Shown one piece after another: positions 44,933-55,048 of a stretch of 64,000 nucleotides of DNA. This DNA comes from Slackia piriformis YIT 12062 (GTDB lineage: Bacteria > Actinomycetota > Coriobacteriia > Coriobacteriales > Eggerthellaceae), in contig NZ_JH815198.1 of the NCBI RefSeq assembly GCF_000296445.1, forward strand, positions 188,501 to 252,500, written 5' to 3'. The notes below the pieces were generated by a model. That model was given only the letters and a program-made list of their open reading frames with translations. It was not told the origin of the DNA and searched no databases. Within the stretch, counting starts at the first letter, position 1, and every line of letters starts with the position of its first letter. A program made the translations under genes and the position numbers.

Positions 44933-46000
44933 ATGAAGCCAAACCAGCAAACGTGTCGCGTCATGGTGGGCAATGTGCCCATGGGCGGCGGCGCTCCGTG
45001 CGTCGTTCAATCCATGCTCAACGCGCCGGCCGATGACGTGGCGGCCAACCTCGTGCAGATCGAGGCGCTCGCGCAGGCGGGTTGCGAGGTGGTGCGCATG
45101 GCCATCCCGCGCCGTGCGTGCTTGGACGCCTTCGAAGAGGTGTGTGCGAAAAGCCCCCTTCCCGTGGTGGCGGACATTCACTTCGATGCGCAGATCGCCA
45201 TCGAGGCGGCCCGTCGCGGCGCGGCGAAGCTGCGCATCAACCCGGGCAACATTGGAGGCTGGGAGAAAACCGATGCCGTGATCGAGGCTGCGCGCGAGGT
45301 GGGCATCCCCATTCGTGTCGGCGTGAACGCAGGCTCTCTCGACGAAGGGCTCAAGGCGCGTGAAGACCTCACGCTGCCCGAGAAGCTTGCGGCCTCCGCA
45401 GTTGATTACGTGCGCCATTTCGAAGAGCGCGGTTTTTACGATGTAGTGGTGTCCGCGAAGGCCCATGATGTCATGGCTACGGTCAAGACCTACCGTATGC
45501 TTGCGAAGGAGATTCCCGAGGTGCCCTTGCATATAGGCATTACCGAGGCGGGTACGCTCATGCAGGGCGTGATCAAATCTGCTAGCGGTTTGGGCATTCT
45601 GCTCGAAGAGGGCATCGGAGACACTATGCGCATTTCGCTCACCGACGAGCCTACGGCCGAGGTTCGCGCGTGCTGGATGCTGCTTGCGGCGCTCGATCTG
45701 CGCCGCCGCGGCCCCGAAATCATCAGCTGTCCTACGTGCGGTCGCTGCCAGGTGGATTTGATCGACCTGGCCAAGCGCGTGGACGAGCGCCTGGCAGCTT
45801 GCGCGGCGCCGATCAAGGTGGCCGTCATGGGCTGCGTGGTCAACGGACCGGGCGAGGCGGCCGATGCCGATCTGGGCGTGGCGTGCGGAGCGGGTTCAGG
45901 CGTCATCTTCTCCAAGGGAAAAGTCTTGCGCAAGGTTGATGAGGCTTGTATCGTTGAAGCTCTGACGGAAGAGATCGAAAAACTCGAGATAGAAAGATAG
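44933..46000 (+). CDS. ispG: 4-hydroxy-3-methylbut-2-enyl diphosphate synthase
   Basis: 355 residues. Iron-sulfur enzyme of the non-mevalonate isoprenoid pathway that opens the cyclic MEcPP ring. Substrate-binding barrel: VQSMLNAPADD, VVADIHFDAQIA, LRINPGNIG; cluster cysteines: CPTCGRC and GCVVNGPGE. The start follows GGAAGGGG by 8 bases; upstream in-frame codons overlap the glycosyltransferase remnant and are not coding. Ten bases separate it from proS. Confidence 0.96.
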   Translation: MKPNQQTCRVMVGNVPMGGGAPCVVQSMLNAPADDVAANLVQIEALAQAGCEVVRMAIPRRACLDAFEEVCAKSPLPVVADIHFDAQIAIEAARRGAAKLRINPGNIGGWEKTDAVIEAAREVGIPIRVGVNAGSLDEGLKAREDLTLPEKLAASAVDYVRHFEERGFYDVVVSAKAHDVMATVKTYRMLAKEIPEVPLHIGITEAGTLMQGVIKSASGLGILLEEGIGDTMRISLTDEPTAEVRACWMLLAALDLRRRGPEIISCPTCGRCQVDLIDLAKRVDERLAACAAPIKVAVMGCVVNGPGEAADADLGVACGAGSGVIFSKGKVLRKVDEACIVEALTEEIEKLEIER

Positions 46001-46010
46001 GCATCGAAGC

Positions 46011-47726
46011 ATGAACAAGTTCGTGAATCGCAACGTGCTGCGCATGAGCGAAATTTACGCCCCCACGCTGAAGGAGGACCCCTCCGACGCAGATATCGTT
46101 TCCGCGAAGCTTCTCGCTCGCGCCGGCATGATTCGCAAAGAGGCTGCAGGTCTGTATACCTTCCTGCCGCTCGGTCTGCGCGTCATCCATAAGATCGAAA
46201 ACATCGTCCGCGAAGAGATGGACTCTCACGGCGGCCAGGAAGTGCTCATGCCCTTCGTTCAGCCCGCTGAGCTGTGGCATCGCTCCGGTCGTTGGGACGC
46301 ATACGGTGCCGAGATGCTGCGTGTGACCGACCGTCACGACAACCAGTTCTGCCTGGGCCCCACGCATGAGGAGGTCATTACCGACCTGGTGAGCAACGAG
46401 CTTCGCAGCTATAAGGACCTGCCGAAGAATCTCTATCAGATCCAGGTGAAGTTCCGTGACGAACGCCGCCCGCGTTTTGCGCTTCTGCGTGGTCGCGAGT
46501 TCATCATGAAAGACGCTTACAGCTTCAATGCCGACCAGGAAAGCCTGGACGAGACCTATAAGCTCATGCGCGACGCTTATATCAACATGTGCGATCGCAT
46601 GGGCCTGAAGTACCGTATCGTGCAGGCCGACCCGGGCCAGATCGGCGGCAACGCCACCGAGGAGTTCATGGCTCTGGCAGAAACCGGCGAGGCCGAGCTC
46701 GTGTATTGCGACTGCGGCTATGCGGCCGACGTCGAGGTGGGCGAGTGTTCTCCCGTCCCCACCGAGTATCCCGCCGAGGCTCTTGCCAAGATCGAAACCC
46801 CGGGCGTTCATACCATCGCCGAGCTTGCGGCATTCCTCAAGTGCGAAGAAAGCGCCACCGCCAAGGCGTTCTCCGGCAAGGGCGACGACGGCTCCATCTG
46901 GGTCCTCTTCGTTCCCGGCAATTACGAAGTCAACGAGTGCAAAGCCGACCGCCTGGTTCCCGGCTTCACTCCGCTGACTGACGAAGAGATGCTCAAGGCT
47001 GGTCTGACCAAGGGTTCCATGGGTCCGGTGAACCTGCCCGAGGGCGTTAAGGTGGCGGCCGACGAGAGCCTACGCTCCATCGAGCGCTGGGTCGTTGGCG
47101 CCAATGATGATGGTTTCCATTTCGTGGGTGCCAAGCACGGCGAGGACTTCCAGGTGGATGCCTGGGCCGATTTGTGCACTGTCAAAGAGGGCGACGCATG
47201 CCCGCATTGCGGTTTGCCGTTGAAGGCCGCCCGCGGTATCGAGGTGGGTCAGATCTTCAAGCTGGGAGACAAGTATTCCAAGGCCATGGGCGCGACGTTC
47301 ATGGATGAGGACGGTTCCGAGAAGCCGTTCATGATGGGTTGCTATGGCGTTGGCGTCTCTCGTACCATGGCTGCTGCCGTCGAGCAGAGCTACGACGACT
47401 TCGGCATTATCTGGCCGGCCGGCATCGCACCTGCTCACGTGTGCGTGATTCCGCTGTCTCCGAAGCCTGACGAGGTGACCGAGGCTGCAGAGGAGCTGGC
47501 CAAGAAGCTTTCCGCCGCCGGCTACGAAGTGGTGTTGGACGATCGCAACGAGCGCGCCGGCGTCAAGTTCGCCGACAACGATCTGATTGGTTGGCCGGTG
47601 CAGGTCATCGTGGGCAAGCGCGGCTTGAAAGAAGGCACTGTCGAAGTGAAGAACCGCGCAACGGGAGAGAAGGTTTCTGTGGCGTTGGACGCCGTCGAAG
47701 CCGTCGTTGACGAGGTTATCGCGTAG
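46011..47726 (+). CDS. proS: Prolyl-tRNA synthetase
   Basis: 571 residues, bacterial-type class II synthetase. Motif 1 around LPLGLRVIHKIENIVREEM, motif 2 FRDERRPRFALLRGREFIMKDAYSF, an editing (INS) domain at about 225-405 that clears mischarged Ala-tRNA, motif 3 GCYGVGVSRTMAA, and a C-terminal anticodon-binding domain (AHVCVIPLSPK onward). The ribosome site is weak. It shares an operon with ispG. Confidence 0.96.
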   Translation: MNKFVNRNVLRMSEIYAPTLKEDPSDADIVSAKLLARAGMIRKEAAGLYTFLPLGLRVIHKIENIVREEMDSHGGQEVLMPFVQPAELWHRSGRWDAYGAEMLRVTDRHDNQFCLGPTHEEVITDLVSNELRSYKDLPKNLYQIQVKFRDERRPRFALLRGREFIMKDAYSFNADQESLDETYKLMRDAYINMCDRMGLKYRIVQADPGQIGGNATEEFMALAETGEAELVYCDCGYAADVEVGECSPVPTEYPAEALAKIETPGVHTIAELAAFLKCEESATAKAFSGKGDDGSIWVLFVPGNYEVNECKADRLVPGFTPLTDEEMLKAGLTKGSMGPVNLPEGVKVAADESLRSIERWVVGANDDGFHFVGAKHGEDFQVDAWADLCTVKEGDACPHCGLPLKAARGIEVGQIFKLGDKYSKAMGATFMDEDGSEKPFMMGCYGVGVSRTMAAAVEQSYDDFGIIWPAGIAPAHVCVIPLSPKPDEVTEAAEELAKKLSAAGYEVVLDDRNERAGVKFADNDLIGWPVQVIVGKRGLKEGTVEVKNRATGEKVSVALDAVEAVVDEVIA

Positions 47727-47759
47727 GGCGTGATCGCCTCAAGCATGTCGCAGACACGC

Positions 47760-47812
47760 AAGCGCCCCTGCCGGCTCCCGCATTGCGGGCGCGCGACAGG
47801 GGCGCTTTACGT
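47760..47812 (+). terminator. Terminator of ispG-proS
   Basis: Outer stem AAGCGCCCCTG / CAGGGGCGCTT with an inner CCCGC/GCGGG stem, followed by TACGTTTG. Confidence 0.85.
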
Positions 47813-47839
47813 TTGTTGTTCGTATGCATTTGCCGCAAA

Positions 47840-48046
47840 AGTGCACGAAACCCCGTCTTCGTTATCGCAAAACCCACGAAACGTACCAAGGCGCGGATCC
47901 TTTTTTCAAAAAATCGCTTTAAAGAAGCAAATTAATGGATATTACAGGCAATCATGTTGATTATTTTGCTTATCTATATTTGTCTTTGCTTCGTGTTTGG
48001 TACGTTTCGTGAGTTTTGCGAGTTTCAAAGTGGGTTTTGGTGCACT
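47840..48046. mobile_element. MITE-like 207-bp element with 50-bp terminal inverted repeats
   Basis: The ends (47840-47889 and 47997-48046) are inverted repeats of equal length matching at about 39 of 50 positions, running AGTGCAC at the tip to ACGTACCAA inside. A further inner pair (47925-47936 with 47960-47971) matches at 11 of 12, so almost the whole element can fold. The interior is very AT-rich compared with the genome, and no protein is encoded. I see no clear target-site duplication. It occupies most of the 344-base stretch after proS. Confidence 0.7.
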
Positions 48047-48070
48047 ATAGCGGAATGCGGCGTGCCGGAG

Positions 48071-48571
48071 CTAGCAGCGCCCAATCATTTCGACGCTTGT
48101 CTCGGCAAGTACGTGCCCGCGAGCTGCGGCGATGAGCTCGTTGGCCCAGAAGGGCTCGGCCAAGTCAACGGGTGTATCGAGCGCCATGACGCGTAGAGTG
48201 TATACGTGGTCGGCATTGGGAGGGCAGGGTCCTACGTATCCCGTGCCGCGCTCGGGTTCGGATTGCGCGGCGCTGTTGTAACCTTGTATTAGACCTTCGG
48301 CGCCGTTGCGGCTGGCGTCATCGTCCAAAGCAAAGAAGCCGTTGAACGGGCCGTTTGCATAAGCACACCAATGAATCCACGGAAAACCGCATACAGGAAC
48401 GCTGTCCCAGTCAAGAAAGACAAATGCGAGTGCTTTTGTTTCGGCTGGGATGTCCGTCACCTCGAAAGGAAACGAACGACGGCAGCTCCAGCCATGGCAA
48501 TCCGCAGGATCGGCATATTTTCCGTATTCGTCGGGTAGAAACCCATCTTCGAGGTTCATGGTAATGTGCAT
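48071..48571 (-). CDS. YbhB/YbcL-type phosphatidylethanolamine-binding protein homologue
   Basis: 166 residues, no signal peptide. Conserved PEBP segments are CRRSFPFEVTDIPAET, FVFLDWDSVPVCGFPWIHWC and GTGYVGPCPPNADHVYTLRVMALD. Bacterial YbhB/YbcL proteins are cytoplasmic or periplasmic and of uncertain function. The ribosome site is poor at both possible starts (48571 and the Met four codons later). Confidence 0.88.
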   Translation of the reverse strand: MHITMNLEDGFLPDEYGKYADPADCHGWSCRRSFPFEVTDIPAETKALAFVFLDWDSVPVCGFPWIHWCAYANGPFNGFFALDDDASRNGAEGLIQGYNSAAQSEPERGTGYVGPCPPNADHVYTLRVMALDTPVDLAEPFWANELIAAARGHVLAETSVEMIGRC

Positions 48572-48770
48572 GGGTGATACTCGTGCTTTCTCCCCGATGA
48601 GGAGGGGAATCCGTCACTTCGTGCGCAGTGGCCGCGCGATATTGTTCCAAATCGATGTACATGGCGTGCCTGAATGCGCGGTTCGATATACTGAGGCGTT
48701 GCATGCGGAGGCAAACGGGTCGTTTTGCATGTACGAACATCTCGATTATATAGTCAGAAAAGGACGGTTC

Positions 48771-50144
48771 ATGGCACGCTCTTCGTCTCAAGACACGATG
48801 GAGCTGCTCGCGCCTGCGGGCGGATGGGAGCAGCTCGAGTACGCGATTCATTTCGGCGCGGATGCGGTGTATCTCGCATCGACGCGCTATGGCATGCGTC
48901 GCCGTGCCGATAACTTCGACGAAGACGAACTGCCCAAAGTTGTCGAATACGCACATGCGCATGGCGTGGATGTGCATGTCACGGTCAATACCATGATGAC
49001 CGACGAAGATATCGACGATTTGCGTCGCTATTTTGCTATGCTTGACGAAGCGGGCGTGGACGCCGTGATCATCGGCGATATGGGTGCGTTGGCGGTTGCG
49101 CGCGAAGTGGCTCCCAACCTGGCAATCCATCTTTCCACGCAGGTGTCGTGCATGAATGCTGAATCGGCGCGCATGTATGCGAGCCTAGGCGTTTCGCGCA
49201 TCGTGCTTGCGCGCGAGATGAGCCTTGCGGCCATCGCTGAAATGCGCCGTCGTCTTTCTGATGAAATCGAGCTTGAAGCATTCGTCCACGGCGCTATGTG
49301 CATGGCGTATTCGGGGCGTTGCCTGATTAGCGATTATATGGCGGGTCGCGGCGCTAATGTAGGTCATTGCGCGCAGCCGTGCCGCTGGAAGTATGCGCTT
49401 GTGGAAGAGAAACGCCCGGGACAGTATTTCCCGATTGAACAGGACGATCGCGGCAGCTTCATCATGAGTTCGAACGACATGAATATGCTTTCGCACCTGC
49501 AAGAACTTAAAGATGCCGGTGTGAACAGTATCAAAATCGAAGGTCGTGCGAAAGGTGCATACTACGTAGCGTCGGTGGTCAACGCGTATCGCCACGTCCT
49601 CGACGGCGAAGACGCCGATGCATGGCAAGACGAACTTGAGACCACGAGTCATCGTCCGTACTGCACGGGCTTCTACTTTGGCGATCCGGGGCAAAACCAG
49701 GGCACGGTTGAGTATGCGCGTTCGCATCAGATGGTGGCGCGCGTTCTGGGCTGCGCCGCTGATGAGCTGGGGGAGCGCGGCGCTTTTAAGCTGGATGGAC
49801 TGTGCGATGCCGCCGAGCCATACCGCGTGGAAACGCTTTGCCGCAACCGCTTCTTCGAGGGTGAGGAACTTGAGGCTATCAGTCCCGATGCTGCCGTGCG
49901 CACGTGCACGGTGAAGCGTCTGGTCTGGCATGCTGCGCCAGGAACCGATCTGAAGGACATTGAACGTGACGGCCTGGGCCGCATTATCGGCCCTGATCCG
50001 ACGTGTCCGCGCGGCACGCTGGTGGCTGTGGAGGTGGCCAATCGCACCATGGAGCGCTATTCATTCGCCGTCTCGTTCGAGCTGCACGAACGAGACATCC
50101 TGCGCATCCGCCGCGAAGGTCAGGATGTCGGCCGCGTGCTGTAA
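48771..50144 (+). CDS. Peptidase U32 family protein
   Basis: 457 residues. The U32 signature is visible: LLAPAGGWEQLEYAIHFGADAVYL at the start, HLSTQVSCMNAESARMYASLGVSRIVLARE, and EAFVHGAMCMAYSGRCLISDY ... NVGHCAQPCRWKY, the Cys-rich region that may hold a metal cluster. Many U32 members (RlhA, TrhP, UbiU) act in RNA hydroxylation rather than proteolysis, so the peptidase name is historical. AAAGGA precedes the ATG at 48771. Confidence 0.92.
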   Translation: MARSSSQDTMELLAPAGGWEQLEYAIHFGADAVYLASTRYGMRRRADNFDEDELPKVVEYAHAHGVDVHVTVNTMMTDEDIDDLRRYFAMLDEAGVDAVIIGDMGALAVAREVAPNLAIHLSTQVSCMNAESARMYASLGVSRIVLAREMSLAAIAEMRRRLSDEIELEAFVHGAMCMAYSGRCLISDYMAGRGANVGHCAQPCRWKYALVEEKRPGQYFPIEQDDRGSFIMSSNDMNMLSHLQELKDAGVNSIKIEGRAKGAYYVASVVNAYRHVLDGEDADAWQDELETTSHRPYCTGFYFGDPGQNQGTVEYARSHQMVARVLGCAADELGERGAFKLDGLCDAAEPYRVETLCRNRFFEGEELEAISPDAAVRTCTVKRLVWHAAPGTDLKDIERDGLGRIIGPDPTCPRGTLVAVEVANRTMERYSFAVSFELHERDILRIRREGQDVGRVL

Positions 50145-50207
50145 TGCGTGGTCATATTGTCGGGATGCCCTTTTGTTCGAGAATTGTTGTTACGGAGGGA
50201 TGCGTCG

Positions 50208-50816
50208 ATGCTTGAGAACAAGTTGGGAATTGCGAACGAAGTTGAGTTGGCGCGCGAAGAAGAGCGCCTGACGAAATTGCGTGCGCGGGAGCTGTTCGAG
50301 ATGGGGCTGTTCGATTCTTTCGAAGTGGGCACATTCGAGGGGCTTTGCTCCATTCATCGTCATCTTTTCCAGGATGTGTACGATTTCGCCGGTCGTATGC
50401 GTGCGGTCAATATTGCCAAGGGTAATTTCCGTTTCGCACCGGTAATGTATCTTTCGGCAGCTCTTGAGGCGATCGACAAAATGCCGCAGGGCACATTCGA
50501 TGAAATAATCGAAAAATATGTCGAAATGAATGTGGCTCATCCGTTTCGAGAGGGAAACGGCAGAAGTACGAGAATTTGGCTGGATGCCATTTTGAGAAAA
50601 GAGTTGGGGCGCGTGGTCGATTGGAGCCGCGTTGATAAGGAGGATTATCTGCTTGCGATGGAGCGCAGTCCCGTGCGCGACACGGAGATAAAAGCGCTTC
50701 TGAAATCGGCACTTACCGATGCCATCGATGATCGTCAGGTTTACATGAAAGGCATTGACGCCAGTTATCGCTACGAAGGCTATTCTGTCTACACGATGGA
50801 TGAACTGGACGGGTGA
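50208..50816 (+). CDS. fic: Fic-family protein (AMP transferase type)
   Basis: 202 residues. The full catalytic motif [12 protein letters not shown] (H111 to R122) is intact, as is the flap and helix preceding it. Fic proteins transfer AMP or other groups onto target proteins. Near the C-terminus SYRYEG (S186, E190, G191) fits the [ST]xxxE[GN] inhibitory helix of class III, self-inhibited Fic proteins. No separate antitoxin gene is adjacent. GGAGG lies about 10 bases upstream. Located just before the restriction-methylation gene. Confidence 0.9.
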   Translation: MLENKLGIANEVELAREEERLTKLRARELFEMGLFDSFEVGTFEGLCSIHRHLFQDVYDFAGRMRAVNIAKGNFRFAPVMYLSAALEAIDKMPQGTFDEIIEKYVEMNVAHPFREGNGRSTRIWLDAILRKELGRVVDWSRVDKEDYLLAMERSPVRDTEIKALLKSALTDAIDDRQVYMKGIDASYRYEGYSVYTMDELDG

Positions 50817-50929
50817 ATACATGGCAGGGATGTTCCTGCTGAGGACGGCCGCAGGAAGAAAGAATCGGGAATGCGTCAGTCCGAAACAGATGGTTTCGCG
50901 AGCGACCCGGTGAAGACGAAGAGGTTGGA

Positions 50930-53796
50930 ATGAGCATTTCGTTTACGGAGCAGAAGCGTGCGGCGAAGGCGTTTGTCGAGCGCTGGCGTGCGCTTCCGTG
51001 CGTGGAGGAGGAGCATTCGCGGTCGTTTTGGATCGAGCTGCTTCAAGACGTCTACGGTTTGAAAAACGCCACGCATGCGCTTGAATTCGAGCGCAAGGTC
51101 AAAGGCCGCAAGATCGACGTGTTCTATGAAGACATGGGCGTTCTGGTTGAAATGAAGGGGCGCGGCATCGGCCTTGACGAAGCCACCGTACGCAGCAAGA
51201 AGGCGGGTCCCGAAACACCGTATCAGCAGGCAAAATGGTACGCCGATAACCTGCCGTTCTCCATTCGCCCACGCTGGATCATCACGTGCAACTTCGATGA
51301 GTTCCGCATTTACGACCAGGAGAAAGAGCGTCAGGAGGAGTATGTTTCGCTCGCTCTTGACGAGCTGCCCGAACAGCTGCATCTGCTCGGCTTTCTTACC
51401 GATGCGAAGAATTCTCGCATCGAGCGCGAAAAGCAGCTGTCGGTGCAGGCAGGCGAGTTGGTGGGCAAGCTGTACACGCAGCTTTCGAAGCAATATAAGA
51501 ACATCGAAACCGACGTTCATGAGCAGCGCAGCCTGAACGTGCTGATCGTGCGCTTGGTATTCTTGCTGTACGCGGAAGACTCGGGCCTTATGCACGAGAA
51601 AGACGCCGTGCTGAATTATTTGAAGGACTACCGTGCCGACCAGATGCGCCAGGCGGTGGTCGACCTGTTTCGCGTGCTCGACACGCCCGTTGAGCAGCGC
51701 GATCCGTACTTGCCCGATGCCTTGCTGGCATTCCCGTACGTCAATGGCGGGTTGTTCGGCAATGACGACATCGTGGTCCCGCAGTTCACCGACGATATTC
51801 GCCTTGACTTGTTGCTCGAGGCGTCACAGAAGTTCGATTGGTCGGGCATCAGCCCCACCATTTTTGGCGCGGCGTTCGAGAGCACGCTGAATCCCGTCAC
51901 GCGTCGTGCGGGCGGCATGCACTACACCAGTATCGAGAACATCCATAAAGTCATCGACCCGCTGTTTTTGGACGATTTACGTGCAGAACTTGCCGAAATC
52001 GAGGGAGAAAAGGTAGAGAAGAATCGCATTCTCAAGCTGAAGGCATTCCAGCGCAAGCTGTCCAGCCTGCGTATCTTCGACCCCGCGTGCGGCAGCGGCA
52101 ACTTCCTGACGGAAAGCTACTTGAGCCTGCGCAAGCTCGAAAATCGCGCGTTGGAAGACTTACAGGGTGATCAGATGGGTTTGGGCTTCGATCAGGATGC
52201 TGCGTCCATCAAGGTGTCTATCAGCCAGTTCTACGGCATTGAGATCAACGATTTTGCTGTGAGCGTCGCCAAGACTGCGCTGTGGATTGCCGAAGAGCAG
52301 ATGATGGAAGCCACGCAGGAGATTCTGCTGCAGCCCTTCGACTTCCTGCCCCTGAAGAGCAATGGCAACATTCACGAAGGCAACGCCCTGCGCATGGACT
52401 GGAACGATGTCCTTCCGGCGGAGCCTGCTCTCTCTCTCTCTCTCTCTCTCGAAGCGCGCAGCGTGATGGCGGCGTAGCTGAAGGCTCGATTCTTCTCGCA
52501 GGAAACCCTCCGTTCCTTGGATATTCGAACTTGTCGAAGGAGCAGTCGGACGATCGTGCTGAAATTTTCGGCAAAGTGAAGACGCTCGATTATGTTGCCT
52601 GCTGGTACGCAAAGGCGGCCGTATATATGCGTGATACAAACATTCGCGCGGCATTCGTATCCACGAATAGCATTTGCCAGGGCCAGCAGGTCGAGCCGTT
52701 GTGGAAGCCGCTTTTCGAGCAAGGTATCGGCATCGACTTCGCATGGCAGTCGTTCGTGTGGAACAGCGAAGCGAACGATCAGGCGCACGTGCACGTGGTC
52801 ATCGTGGGCTTCTCGTATGTCGGAACGCGCGAGCGTATTCTGTTCGATCGGGAAGGCCACGGTCGCGTGGTCGAGAATATCAATGGCTACCTGCAGCCTG
52901 CCCCCAATGTGTTCGTCGAGAAGCGTACTAATCCGCTGTGCCGCGTTGAGGGGATGGCCCAGGGATTTAAGCCTGCGGATAATGGATGTCTGCTGTTTGG
53001 GGCTGATGAATATGACAAGCTTGTCGAATCTGACCCCGGCGCGCTGAAATGGATTCGCCCGTTCTCGATGGGTGCGGACTTTATCAAGGGCGATGACCGA
53101 TACTGCCTCTGGCTTGTCGATGCGGATGCCTCAACCTATGACGAACATCCTTTTATTGCTGAGCGAGTTCGTGCGTGTGCGGAGTGGCGTTCGGCTCAAA
53201 CTCCTACGGGTGATGCGTTCAAGCTCAAAGATACCCCTCATATCTTGCGGCCGTGCGGGAAGTTCAAAGATATTCCGTATATCGGAGTACCTTCCGTATC
53301 GTCGGAGCGTCGCGATTACGTCCCCATGGGATTTATCGATAACGGTATGATTCCCGGCAACATGCTCTATTTCGTGCCTTCGTCTTCGTTGTACGTGTTC
53401 GGCCTTATGGTGTCGCAGGTCCACAATGCGTGGATGCGTGCTGTTGCTGGACGTCTCGAGATGCGGTATCGCTACGCGAATACGGTCGTCTACAACAACT
53501 TCGTTTGGCCTGGTGTCACGCGCGAAACGTTGGAGGTTCCGGTTGAAGATGCGGTCGCGCCCGAGATTCGCTCTCGTATCGAGGCGTGTGCGCAGGCGGT
53601 GCTCGACGCCCGTGCGGCGCATCCCGGTAAAACGCTCGCGGATCTTTACGACCCCGACAAGATGCCCATGGATTTGCTTTCCGCTCATCAGGCGCTTGAT
53701 GCGGCGGTCGAGGTCGCCTACGGTGTCGATTTCAGCGGCGACGAAGAACGCATCGTCGCGCATTTGTTCAAGCTCTATGCCGAGCTGACAAGCTAG
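50930..53796 (+). CDS. Type IIG-like restriction-methyltransferase, phase-variable, out of frame in this sequence
   Basis: Two frames together encode one protein of about 954 residues. The first runs from ATG 50930 to a stop at 52477: a PD-(D/E)xK-like nuclease site (D63, E74-x-K76 in KIDVFYEDMGVLVEMKG) and methyltransferase motif I FDPACGSGNFL (about 383). The second, ending at 53796, carries motif IV NPPF and the target-recognition region. The junction is the repeat (CT)11C at 52428-52450, which reads as alternating Leu-Ser in the first frame. Losing one CT unit, or gaining two, joins the frames. Such enzymes methylate adenine and cut unmethylated DNA. Here the gene is off, giving a 515-residue product lacking motif IV. 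Confidence 0.9.
52428..52450 (+). repeat. Dinucleotide repeat (CT)11C
   Basis: 23 bases of uninterrupted CT between methyltransferase motifs I and IV. By far the longest simple repeat in the window. Confidence 0.98.
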
Positions 53797-54188
53797 CGGT
53801 GTGCCTGCGGTCCGAGCGATTGCTTCCATAATTTCGAGGTGTTTTTCGAATCCCCCGATGCTTCAACGCGCATCGGGGGGTCTTGCGTAACGGTGAAACG
53901 CGGATCCTTGTGTTCCATTCGTTCTGAAACAAAAGCAGTTTTCGTTTTGTTCTTCCAGCGACAAAAAATTTCGTCGCATAGTCTAATTCGAGTCATTTGC
54001 AGCGGCGTCTCGTGCCGTATTTGCTCATTGACATTTCCCATTGCGGTGGGGTGTCGGCCGCGTTGCCGCTGCCTGCTTTTCGTCTGTGTCGTCGCCGAAT
54101 GTTTCAAGCGTGTTTCATACTATCGCATGCTAAAGCGTCGTGGGGATAAGGCGTTACAATGGCGGTTCGACGAGAAAGGACCCCTGCT
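53797..54188 (+). other. Gene-free stretch between the restriction gene and metF
   Basis: 392 bases. A 10-bp hairpin CCCCCGATGC / GCATCGGGGG (53852-53861 with 53870-53879) probably ends the restriction gene. A TTGACA occurs near 54033 but without a good -10 at proper spacing. I found no B12 box or other riboswitch signature ahead of metF. Confidence 0.5.
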
Positions 54189-55046
54189 ATGCAAATCTCA
54201 CAGGCGTTTCAAGGCGAAAGCCTGCCCATTTCATTCGAGATTTTCCCTCCGAAAGGCGACCTTCCTGTCGAGACTGCGCATGCAATGACCGAGGAGCTTG
54301 CTCCTTTGGATCCCGCATTCGTTTCGGTGACGTACTCGGCCGGCGGAAGCGGTAACAGCGCGCGCACGATCGACGTCGCCCGTATGATGAAAGAAGACTT
54401 CGCGCTGCCCATCATGGCTCATCTGACCTGCATGGGAGCAACGAAGGACGATATCGACGCAACGCTTGCCGCCATGCGCGAAGTGGGCCTTGAGAACGTT
54501 CTCGCCCTGCGCGGCGATCCCGTCCCCGGTGCTGCGACGAACGATTTTCACTTTGCCAAAGACCTCATTCCCGTAGTACGCGAAGCGGGCTTTTGCGTGG
54601 GCGCCGCGGCGTATCCCGAAGGCCATATAGACTGCTTGGATTTCAAAAAGAGCATCGAACACCTGAAGGAAAAGCAGGACGCAGGCGCGCAATTCTTCGT
54701 GACGCAGCTTTTCTTCGACAACGATTGTGCGCTCGAATTCCTTGAAGCCGCCCGCAATGCGGGCATTACGGTGCCGATCACGTTCGGCATCATGCCGTTT
54801 TTGTCAAAGGCTCAGATTTCGCGCATGGTGTTCATGTGCGGTGCCAGCCTGCCTTCTCCGATTATCAAGCTTCTCGCGCGCTACGAAGAAGACCCGGAAT
54901 CGCTGCGCGCGGCCGGTATCGAATACGCGTGCGACCAGATGGAAGGCCTCGCCCAGGCGGGCGTCGACGGCATTCATGTATACACGATGAATCAGCCGAG
55001 CATAGCCCGCGCGGCTGTTGCACGACTGCGCGGCGCGGCGAGCTAG
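54189..55046 (+). CDS. metF: 5,10-methylenetetrahydrofolate reductase
   Basis: 285 residues. Flavin barrel enzyme producing methyl-tetrahydrofolate for methionine synthase. Family marks: SFEIFPPKG with the catalytic Glu, VTYSAGGS, HLTCMGAT, LALRGDPV, TQLFFDN and GIMPFLS. Start ATG 54189 follows GAAAGGA. Two bases separate its stop from the next gene, and metH follows, so the three make a methyl-transfer operon. Confidence 0.95.
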   Translation: MQISQAFQGESLPISFEIFPPKGDLPVETAHAMTEELAPLDPAFVSVTYSAGGSGNSARTIDVARMMKEDFALPIMAHLTCMGATKDDIDATLAAMREVGLENVLALRGDPVPGAATNDFHFAKDLIPVVREAGFCVGAAAYPEGHIDCLDFKKSIEHLKEKQDAGAQFFVTQLFFDNDCALEFLEAARNAGITVPITFGIMPFLSKAQISRMVFMCGASLPSPIIKLLARYEEDPESLRAAGIEYACDQMEGLAQAGVDGIHVYTMNQPSIARAAVARLRGAAS

Positions 55047-55048
55047 CC

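Noticed and set aside
53890-54188. Cobalamin or SAM riboswitch upstream of metF
   Set aside because: No B12 box and no SAM-type core could be seen, though a weak or divergent element cannot be excluded by eye.
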